A stretch of 64,000 nucleotides of DNA from positions 1 to 64,000 of the forward strand of contig WGNQ01000016.1 in the NCBI GenBank assembly GCA_016124455.1, in the 5' to 3' direction. Below are positions 57,402 through 64,000 of the stretch, piece by piece. Source of the DNA: Sideroxydans sp. GTDB lineage: Bacteria > Pseudomonadota > Gammaproteobacteria > Burkholderiales > Gallionellaceae. How positions within the stretch are numbered: position 1 is the first letter of the stretch; each line of letters opens with the position of its first letter. The position numbers and the translations under genes are program-made. The notes under the pieces were generated by a model. The model had not been told where the DNA came from, made no database searches, and was given only the letters and a program-made list of their open reading frames with translations.

Positions 57402-58664
57402 ATGATGGAAGACATCAAAGCTTATATGCAGCAAGTCGGGCAGCAGGCGCGCGCCGCTTCGCGCCTGATGGCGCAGGCCGATACCGCCGCTAAGAATCGC
57501 GCACTGGAAGCCATTGCCCAGGCTATCCTGGACAGCAAAATCGCGCTGCAGGCCGCCAATGCCAAGGACATCGAAAGGGCCCGCAAGGACGGCCTCGACA
57601 ATGCCTCGATCGACCGCCTGACGCTGAGCGACAAGGTCATCAGCGGCATGGCCGAGGGGCTGCGCCAGATCGCGCAACTGCCCGATCCGATCGGCGAGAT
57701 CGACGACATGAAATACCGCCCCTCCGGCATCCAGGTCGGCAAGATGCGCGTACCGCTCGGTGTGATCGGCATCATCTACGAGTCGCGCCCCAACGTCACT
57801 GCAGACGCCGCGGGCCTGTGCCTGAAATCCGGCAATGCCGCAATCCTGCGTGGCGGCTCCGAAGCCATCCATTCCAACCAGGCCATTGCCGCCTGCGTGC
57901 AGGCCGGACTGAAAGCCGCCGGCCTGCCGGACACGGCAGTGCAGGTCGTCGCCACTACCGACCGCGCCGCCGTGGGCGAACTCATAACCATGAAGGACTA
58001 TGTGGATGTGATCGTGCCACGCGGCGGCAAGAGCCTGATCGAACGCGTCTCGAATGAGGCGCGTGTACCGGTGATCAAGCACCTGCACGGCGTATGCCAT
58101 GTCTATATCGACGACGAAGCCGATATCGAAAAGGCCATCCGCATCGCCGACAACGCCAAGACCCACCGCTATGGCGTATGCAATGCAATGGAAACGCTGC
58201 TGGTCGCCCAAGACGTTGCGGACAATGTGCTGCCGCCGCTGTGCAAGATATACCTCGACAAGGGTGTGGAATTGCGCGGCGACGATGCGTCACGCGCCAT
58301 CGTGACGCAAATGAAGGCGGCCACCGAAGAAGACTGGGCCACCGAATACCTGGCGCCCATCCTGTCGATCCGTGTCGTGCCCGACATGGATGCAGCCATC
58401 GCCCACATCGCCAGCTACGGCTCGCAGCACACCGAGAGCATCGTCACCGAAAACTACACCAGGGCAATGCGCTTCCTGCGCGAAGTGGATTCCAGCAGCG
58501 TGATGGTGAATGCCTCGACCCGCTTTGCCGACGGCTTCGAATACGGCCTCGGCGCGGAAATCGGCATCTCCACCGACAAGATCCATGCGCGTGGCCCGGT
58601 CGGGCTGGAGGGGCTGACCTCGCAAAAATTCATCGTGCTCGGCAACGGCCAGGTACGCAGTTAA
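57402..58664 (+). CDS. proA: gamma-glutamyl phosphate reductase
   Basis: 420 residues from ATG 57402 (GAGAGAAG ribosome site; a second ATG follows at 57405). Nucleophile Cys in HGVCHVYID-type [11 protein letters not shown], and [12 protein letters not shown] late. Second step of proline synthesis from glutamate. Divergent from trpC; followed by lpdA after 24 bases. Confidence 0.95.
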   Translation: MMEDIKAYMQQVGQQARAASRLMAQADTAAKNRALEAIAQAILDSKIALQAANAKDIERARKDGLDNASIDRLTLSDKVISGMAEGLRQIAQLPDPIGEIDDMKYRPSGIQVGKMRVPLGVIGIIYESRPNVTADAAGLCLKSGNAAILRGGSEAIHSNQAIAACVQAGLKAAGLPDTAVQVVATTDRAAVGELITMKDYVDVIVPRGGKSLIERVSNEARVPVIKHLHGVCHVYIDDEADIEKAIRIADNAKTHRYGVCNAMETLLVAQDVADNVLPPLCKIYLDKGVELRGDDASRAIVTQMKAATEEDWATEYLAPILSIRVVPDMDAAIAHIASYGSQHTESIVTENYTRAMRFLREVDSSSVMVNASTRFADGFEYGLGAEIGISTDKIHARGPVGLEGLTSQKFIVLGNGQVRS

Positions 58665-58688
58665 CAAGTTATCAGGGAAGAGTACAAC

Positions 58689-60446
58689 ATGAGCAAAACC
58701 ATCGAAGTCAAGGTGCCGGACATCGGCGATTTCAAGGACATCCCCATCATCGAGGTGCTGGTGAAAGCTGGTGACACAGTGGAGCCAGAGCAATCCCTCA
58801 TCACACTGGAAACCGACAAGGCCACCATGGATGTGCCATCCCCCGTCGCAGGCGTGGTGAACCAGCTCAAGGTCAAGGTCGGCGACAAGGTCAGCGAAGG
58901 CAGCCTGATCCTGACGCTGGAAAGCAGTGCCGCGACAACCGCCCCGGCACCTGCTGCACCTGCACCACAAACTGCCGTACCGGCTGCCCCCCAGGTAGCG
59001 CCAACACCTGCAGCCAGCGTCGCCAGGGGCGATATCCATGCCGAGGTAGTGGTGCTCGGCGCCGGCCCTGGCGGCTACACTGCCGCATTCCGCGCAGCCG
59101 ATCTCGGCAAGCAGGTCGTCTTGATCGAGAAGCACGCCTCACTCGGTGGCGTCTGCCTGAACGTCGGCTGCATTCCGTCGAAAGCCTTGCTGCATGTCGC
59201 CAAGGTCATCAGCGAAGCAGAAGAGGTATCGCATCACGGCGTAACTTTCAGCAAACCGAAAATCGACATCGACCAGATCCGCAGCTGGAAGGAAAGCGTG
59301 ATCGGCAAGCTTACCGGCGGCCTCGCCGGACTGGCCAAACAGCGCAAGGTACAAGTGGTACGCGGCACGGTGAAATTCACCTCGCCCAACTCGCTCGCCG
59401 TGCAGACCGCCGAGGGAGAGAAGATCGTCACCTTTGACAATGCCATCGTCGCGGCGGGTTCCAGCGTAGCGCGCATTCCCGGCTTCCCCTACGACGATCC
59501 GCGCATCATCGACTCCACCGGCGCCCTGACCCTGGCAGATGTGCCGAAGCGCATGCTGGTCATCGGCGGCGGCATCATCGGCCTGGAAATGGCGACGGTT
59601 TACGATGCGCTGGGCAGCAAGATATCGGTGGTCGAATTGATGGATCAGCTGATGCCTGGCGCCGACAAGGATATGGTCAAGCCGCTGCATACGCGCATCG
59701 CCAAACGTTACGAGGCCATCATGCTGAAGACCAGGGTAACGAAGATCGAAGCGATGAAGAGCGGCCTGAAGGTCACCTTCGAAGGCGAACAGGCGCCCGC
59801 CGAACCGCAGGTCTACGACAAGGTACTCATGGCCGTAGGCCGCCGCCCGAACGGCCGCGAAATCAATGCCGAGGCAGCCGGCCTGATCGTCAACGAGCGC
59901 GGCTTCATCCCGGTCGACAAGCAGATGCGCACCAACGTACCGCACATCTTCGCCATCGGCGACATCGTCGGCGACCCGATGCTGGCGCACAAGGCGGTAC
60001 ATGAAGGCAAGGTCGCGGCGGAGAACATCGCCGGCCACAAGGCGTTCTTCGAACCGATGACCATTCCTTCCGTTGCCTATACCGATCCCGAAATCGCATG
60101 GATGGGCCTGACCGAAACCCAGGCCAAGGCGCAGGGCATCGAATACGAAAAAGCCTCCTTCCCGTGGGCCGCTTCGGGACGCGCACTGTCCATCGCCCGT
60201 GAAGAAGGTTCGACCAAGGTGCTGCTCGACCCGAAAACCCGCCGCATCCTCGGCATGGGCATCGTCGGCACCAATGCCGGGGAGCTGATTGCCGAAGGCG
60301 TGCTGGCGCTGGAAATGGGCGCGGATATGGAAGATATCGGCCTCACCATCCATCCGCACCCGACACTGTCGGAGACGCTGTGCTTTGCCGCAGAAATGGC
60401 GGAAGGCACCATCACCGACCTGCTGCCCCCGAAGAAGAAACACTAG
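58689..60446 (+). CDS. lpdA: dihydrolipoyl dehydrogenase with N-terminal lipoyl domain
   Basis: 585 residues. Lipoyl domain 1-75 with Lys44 in [11 protein letters not shown] as the attachment site, an Ala/Pro linker (about 78-112), then the flavoprotein: [15 protein letters not shown], disulfide [13 protein letters not shown], second [17 protein letters not shown], active His in [11 protein letters not shown]3 of the pyruvate dehydrogenase complex. aceE and aceF, its usual neighbours, are not upstream; proA is. Confidence 0.94.
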   Translation: MSKTIEVKVPDIGDFKDIPIIEVLVKAGDTVEPEQSLITLETDKATMDVPSPVAGVVNQLKVKVGDKVSEGSLILTLESSAATTAPAPAAPAPQTAVPAAPQVAPTPAASVARGDIHAEVVVLGAGPGGYTAAFRAADLGKQVVLIEKHASLGGVCLNVGCIPSKALLHVAKVISEAEEVSHHGVTFSKPKIDIDQIRSWKESVIGKLTGGLAGLAKQRKVQVVRGTVKFTSPNSLAVQTAEGEKIVTFDNAIVAAGSSVARIPGFPYDDPRIIDSTGALTLADVPKRMLVIGGGIIGLEMATVYDALGSKISVVELMDQLMPGADKDMVKPLHTRIAKRYEAIMLKTRVTKIEAMKSGLKVTFEGEQAPAEPQVYDKVLMAVGRRPNGREINAEAAGLIVNERGFIPVDKQMRTNVPHIFAIGDIVGDPMLAHKAVHEGKVAAENIAGHKAFFEPMTIPSVAYTDPEIAWMGLTETQAKAQGIEYEKASFPWAASGRALSIAREEGSTKVLLDPKTRRILGMGIVGTNAGELIAEGVLALEMGADMEDIGLTIHPHPTLSETLCFAAEMAEGTITDLLPPKKKH

Positions 60447-60453
60447 CCCCGCG

Positions 60454-60876
60454 TTGGAAACGCTCGCTGGTTGGCTCAGCAACGACCTCAGCCTGTGGGG
60501 CCTGTTCCTCTCCAGCTTCCTCGCCGCAACCTTGCTCCCCGGCGGCTCGGAGGCCGTGCTGCTCGGCGTGCTCAAACTGCATCCGGAACTGCTCTGGCCC
60601 GCATTGCTGCTTGGCACGCTGGGCAACACGCTGGGCGGCATGGTGACATTCGGCATGGGCTGGATGCTGCCGCAGACCCAGCAACTCAAACATGTGGAAA
60701 AGGTGCGGCACTATGGCAGTCCCGCACTGCTGCTGGCCTGGATGCCACTGGTCGGCGATGCGCTGTGCCTGGCGGCAGGCTGGCTGCGGCTGAATCCGCT
60801 GTATGCCGCATTGTTTATGGGGGCAGGGAAATTCGCACGCTACTGGCTGATTGCGATGGCTGCGATAACCATATAG
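60454..60876 (+). CDS. YqaA-family small membrane protein
   Basis: 140 residues with a TTG start and no good ribosome site. Three or four hydrophobic helices with LLPGGSEAVLLGVL and GNTLGGMVTFGMGWML, the DedA-like YqaA pattern. Starts eight bases after the lpdA stop, so it may be translated by coupling. Probably a lipid-related or transport membrane protein; function unknown. Confidence 0.75.
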   Translation: METLAGWLSNDLSLWGLFLSSFLAATLLPGGSEAVLLGVLKLHPELLWPALLLGTLGNTLGGMVTFGMGWMLPQTQQLKHVEKVRHYGSPALLLAWMPLVGDALCLAAGWLRLNPLYAALFMGAGKFARYWLIAMAAITI

Positions 60877-60902
60877 TCTGACGCAGGCTACGGGAGACGC
60901 AC

Positions 60903-62690
60903 ATGAAACCGCAGGAAACCAAAGACCACAAACTGACCTTGCCGGAAGTGCTGGGCATGCTGGTCGCCGACGGCATGGTCAGCCAGTCGGCAGCAGATGC
61001 GTTGATGACCGAACAGCGCCTGCGCCGCCAGGCCGGCCATCCCTTCACGATCATCGCTGCGCAAAGCTGGAAGTCGCAGCAAGCGCCTAACCGCGCGCTG
61101 AATTCGGAAACGCTGGCGGAATGGATGGCAAAACGCGCCGGCCTCGACTATTTCCACATCGATCCGCTGAAGATTGATTTCTCCGCACTCACCGACATCA
61201 TGTCCAACGAGTATGCCGCGCGCTTCGGCATCCTGCCGGTGCTGATCACGCAGAAGGAGGTAGTGGTCGCCACTTCAGAACCTTTCCTGCGCGACTGGGA
61301 ATCCGTGATCCGGCAGCTGACGCGACGCGAAGTACGCCGCGTAATTTCCGCGCCGGAAGACATCAGCCGCTACCTGGTGGAGTTCTTCAATCTCGCGCGC
61401 TCGGTCAAGAAGGCGGCGCAGACCAAACAGCAGGAAAAATCCGGCCATTCCTCGTTCGAACAACTGGTGGAAATGGGCAAGACCAACCGCCAGCTCGACG
61501 CCAACGACCAGCACATCGTGCACATCGTCGACTGGCTGTGGCAATACGCCTTCGAACAGCGCGCCTCCGACATCCACATCGAGCCACGGCGCGAAATCGG
61601 CATCGTGCGCTTCCGCATCGACGGCGTGCTGCATCAGGTATACCAGATCCCGATGCCGGTGATGGTCGCCATGACCAGCCGCATCAAGCTGCTCGGCCGC
61701 ATGGACGTGGTGGAAAAACGCCGCCCACAGGACGGACGCATCAAGACGCGCACCGCCGAAGGGCAGGAAATTGAACTGCGCCTGTCCACGCTGCCCACCG
61801 CCTTCGGCGAGAAACTCGTGATGCGTATTTTCGATCCCGAAGTGCTGGTGCGCGATTTCTCCGAACTGGGTTTCTCCGACGAAGACACTGCGCGCTGGCG
61901 GAACATGACCGCACAGCCGAACGGCATCATCCTGGTCACCGGCCCCACCGGGTCCGGCAAAACCACCACGCTGTACTCGACGCTCAAGCACCTCGCCACA
62001 CCCGAGGTCAACGTCTGCACCATCGAGGACCCGATCGAAATGATCGAGCCGGCATTCAACCAGATGCAGATCCAGCACGGCATCGACCTCAATTTTGCCG
62101 ACGGCGTGCGTTCGCTGATGCGGCAGGATCCCGACATCATCATGGTCGGCGAAATCCGCGACCTGGAGACTGCGGAGATGGCCATCCAGGCCGCCCTCAC
62201 CGGCCACCTGGTGCTGTCCACGCTGCACACCAACGATGCGCCTTCGGCCATTACCCGCCTGCTCGACCTTGGCGTGGCGCCCTACATGATCAATGCCACC
62301 GTGCTCGGCATCATGGCCCAGCGCCTGGTGCGTACGCTGTGTCCGCACTGCAAGCAGCCACAGCCGCCGCAAGTCTATGAAAATGAATTGTGGGATAGCC
62401 TGGTTACCCCGTGGAAGCTCGACCGGCCGGGACAGCTGCAGCGACAGGTCGGCTGCCTGGAATGTCGCATGACAGGCTACAGCGGACGCATCGGCATTTA
62501 CGAAATCCTGCTGATGTCGCCCGAGTTACGCAAGCTCATCACCCCCGAGGCCGATGTTGCGGCCATCCGGGCGCTGGCCTGCCAGGAAGGCATGAAGCCG
62601 CTACGGATCTCCGGCGCTTCGAAAATTTCCTCAGGCATGACTACGCTGGAAGAAGTACTCAAGGTCGCCCCGCCTTCCGATCAGGCATAG
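60903..62690 (+). CDS. GspE/PilB-type secretion ATPase
   Basis: 595 residues. N-terminal T2SS-E domain (about 50-170), then the AAA ATPase: Walker A GPTGSGKTT, Asp box, Walker B DPDIIMVGEIRDLETAEMA, and the four-Cys zinc site CPHCKQ and CLECRM. Drives pilus or pseudopilus assembly. No other T2SS or pilus gene is nearby, so it is an orphan here. AHMRR-like start ATG 60903 after GGGAG. Confidence 0.9.
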   Translation: MKPQETKDHKLTLPEVLGMLVADGMVSQSAADALMTEQRLRRQAGHPFTIIAAQSWKSQQAPNRALNSETLAEWMAKRAGLDYFHIDPLKIDFSALTDIMSNEYAARFGILPVLITQKEVVVATSEPFLRDWESVIRQLTRREVRRVISAPEDISRYLVEFFNLARSVKKAAQTKQQEKSGHSSFEQLVEMGKTNRQLDANDQHIVHIVDWLWQYAFEQRASDIHIEPRREIGIVRFRIDGVLHQVYQIPMPVMVAMTSRIKLLGRMDVVEKRRPQDGRIKTRTAEGQEIELRLSTLPTAFGEKLVMRIFDPEVLVRDFSELGFSDEDTARWRNMTAQPNGIILVTGPTGSGKTTTLYSTLKHLATPEVNVCTIEDPIEMIEPAFNQMQIQHGIDLNFADGVRSLMRQDPDIIMVGEIRDLETAEMAIQAALTGHLVLSTLHTNDAPSAITRLLDLGVAPYMINATVLGIMAQRLVRTLCPHCKQPQPPQVYENELWDSLVTPWKLDRPGQLQRQVGCLECRMTGYSGRIGIYEILLMSPELRKLITPEADVAAIRALACQEGMKPLRISGASKISSGMTTLEEVLKVAPPSDQA

Positions 62691-62914
62691 CCCTGCCAGC
62701 CGGCCTTAAGATGCCCCGCAACCCGCGCCGGACTGTGCAATCCCCATGATTAATATTCGGTTAAGGATGCCCATATAAATTGCCTGACATCCTTGACCAG
62801 ACTCGCAACCCAAGACTGGTTCTGGATACAGCAAGTGCATCTGAAACAACACACCGTTTCCTAATTACAAACGGTAAAAACACAATCATGAATTGATAGC
62901 CCAAGGAGGAATCT
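62691..62914. other. 224-base intergenic region
   Basis: A/T-rich compared with the flanks, probably holds the promoter of the cytochrome c gene. AAGGAGGA at about 62903-62910 is a very strong ribosome site. No clear -10/-35 pair or RNA found. Confidence 0.4.
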
Positions 62915-63229
62915 ATGAAAGCATTTATTGGCGGTTTTGCAGTGGCAGGCATGATGCTTGCAGGCAATGCGATGGCAGTGGACATGCCGGCAGAAGGCAA
63001 AACCTATTGCAGCATGTGCCATGCAATTGACAAGAAAAAAGTCGGTCCTGCCTGGAAAGATGTCGCGGCCAAATACAAGGGCAACCCTGATGCCGAAAAA
63101 ACCCTGATTGCGCATATCACCAAGGGCGGCTCATTTGGCTGGAATATAGGCGTCATGCCGCCAAGAGGCATGGGCGCCAAGGACGAGCAAATCGCCTTAT
63201 TGGCAAAATTCATCCTGGGATTGAAATAA
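62915..63229 (+). CDS. class I monohaem cytochrome c (c551/c552-like)
   Basis: 104 residues. Signal peptide cleaved after AMA (about 22). One haem site CSMCH (about 34-38), VGPAWKDVAAKY, and axial Met in GVMPPRGM. Resembles the c551/c552 electron carriers of nitrosomonads. Small periplasmic shuttle, possibly between ACIII and a terminal oxidase, an inference. Confidence 0.92.
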   Translation: MKAFIGGFAVAGMMLAGNAMAVDMPAEGKTYCSMCHAIDKKKVGPAWKDVAAKYKGNPDAEKTLIAHITKGGSFGWNIGVMPPRGMGAKDEQIALLAKFILGLK

Positions 63230-63280
63230 TAAATCTCCCATACGGCACGTTTCCGTACGTCATAGCGACGGCATGCATAA

Positions 63281-63304
63281 TCCGGCCACCACGTGGTGGC
63301 CGGA
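63281..63304. repeat. 24-base perfect palindrome between cytochrome c and MipA genes
   Basis: TCCGGCCACCAC followed directly by its reverse complement GTGGTGGCCGGA. It lies in the 104-base gap, with no T run after it. Could be a terminator-like hairpin or an operator; a smaller inverted repeat is at about 63241-63257. Confidence 0.6.
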
Positions 63305-63333
63305 CTCCTCTCACCAATCAATACGGAAGCAAC

Positions 63334-64000
63334 ATGAATAAAGCATTACTGCTCGGCATGGCCATCCTCGCAGCCAGCCCCGCGGCATGGGCGAACGCCA
63401 GCCAGACCACGGCAGCGGAGGAACACCCGGCCTCCGTCCTTGCAACACCGAATGCGTGGAAAATCACCGTGGGGGGCGGCCTGGCGTCTGTCCCGCGTTA
63501 CGAAGGCGCAGCCACCAACCGCTTTCGCCTGATACCGCTGCTGGACGCTGAAAGCGGCCGCTTTTTCGCCGGCACCATACGCGGTATCGGCTACAATTTT
63601 TCCGACAGCAACGACCTGCAATACGGCCTGCGCATGACCCTCGACCATGGTCGCCGGCAGAATGTCGATATGCGCCTGAACGGGATGGGCGACCTTGGTT
63701 ATACCGGCGAGGCTGGCGCCTTCGTCAATGCGCGCTTCGAATCCTGGTACGTTTCCGGCAGCCTGGCCGCCAGCTCACGCGGCACGCGCGGCGAATTCGA
63801 TGCCGGCTACGCGACCCCCTTGTCCAATGTGGACCGCCTGCGCGTTGGCGCCGTACTGGACTGGGGCAACAACAAATACAACCAGACCTACTTTGGCATC
63901 AATGCTGCCCAGGCAGCCGCTTCCGGCAACGTGCTGTCCGCCTACAATGCAAGCTCCGGCATCAAGGATTACGGCATCACCGCGAACTGGATGCATAACT
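63334..64000 (+). CDS. MipA/OmpV-family outer-membrane protein, 3' end beyond window
   Basis: 222 codons are visible. Signal peptide MNKALLLGMAILAASPAAWA, then WKITVGGGLASVPRYEGAA, FFAGTIRGIGYNF and GYTGEAGAFVNARFESWYV, the beta-barrel pattern of MipA/OmpV scaffold or porin-like proteins. The gene runs off the window end. Confidence 0.85.
   Translation, partial: MNKALLLGMAILAASPAAWANASQTTAAEEHPASVLATPNAWKITVGGGLASVPRYEGAATNRFRLIPLLDAESGRFFAGTIRGIGYNFSDSNDLQYGLRMTLDHGRRQNVDMRLNGMGDLGYTGEAGAFVNARFESWYVSGSLAASSRGTRGEFDAGYATPLSNVDRLRVGAVLDWGNNKYNQTYFGINAAQAAASGNVLSAYNASSGIKDYGITANWMHN

Overview
The window looks like chromosome from a betaproteobacterium, most probably of the Nitrosomonadales and plausibly Gallionellaceae. 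The evidence is the housekeeping synteny (ftsY-ftsE-ftsX-rpoH, hisCBHAFIE-hinT-tatABC-degQ-nif3, sspA-sspB, rpsU-yqeY-dnaG-rpoD, rplM-rpsI-argC), a ubiquinone gene (coq7), many c-type cytochromes, and an alternative complex III (ACIII) operon with a split ActB. That split arrangement is one I associate with iron-oxidising relatives. The genus is inference. Almost the whole window is coding and most genes are core genes.

Layout. 1-140: the end of an IS256-type insertion sequence cut by the window edge. 167-796: a small secreted protein and a gene-poor stretch. 797-7501: a tight five-gene plus-strand operon: a phosphatase-glycerate kinase fusion, two glycerate-type glycosyltransferases, a minimal mechanosensitive-channel-like protein and a TPR methyltransferase. 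It reads as a route for making, and perhaps releasing, glycosylglycerate compatible solutes. 7504-11499: ferredoxin, coaD, rsmD (apparently with an ATA start) and a pair of M16 peptidases. 11777-15227: ftsY-ftsE-ftsX, then rpoH under a CIRCE operator. 15277-23556: sspB, sspA and the ACIII operon actAB1B2CDEF, all on the minus strand. ACIII sits where many betaproteobacteria carry the bc1 genes petABC. 23815-33570: a divergent GbsR/MarR-type regulator, a hypothetical protein, nif3, a DegQ-type protease, tatABC, hinT and seven his genes. 33668-37338: a cytochrome b561/diheme cytochrome/DUF1924 operon divergent from a QseBC/PmrAB-like two-component pair with a perfect PmrA-type box. 37380-43318: tRNA(CAT), rpoD, dnaG, yqeY, rpsU, tyrS. 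43446-45960: M23 endopeptidase and anmK (peptidoglycan turnover), both associated with long poly-C tracts. 45981-49551: erpA, bactofilin, a coiled-coil membrane protein, argC, rpsI, rplM. 49698-55166: an EAL-CBS-GGDEF protein, olsA/olsB (ornithine lipids), YdcF, OsmC, coq7. 55358-64000: a porin, trpC, proA, a lipoyl-fused lpdA, YqaA, a GspE-type ATPase, a monohaem cytochrome c and a truncated MipA/OmpV protein.

How it fits together: the cell makes histidine, arginine and proline, respires with quinone and ACIII, exports folded redox proteins by Tat (ActB1 carries a twin-arginine signal), and controls stress through RpoH/HrcA, DegQ and the two-component system. The part most likely to be under-described is the 797-7501 operon. 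The bc1-to-ACIII replacement, the CIRCE-controlled rpoH, the ATA start of rsmD and the poly-C tracts in the peptidoglycan-recycling pair are the next most useful leads.
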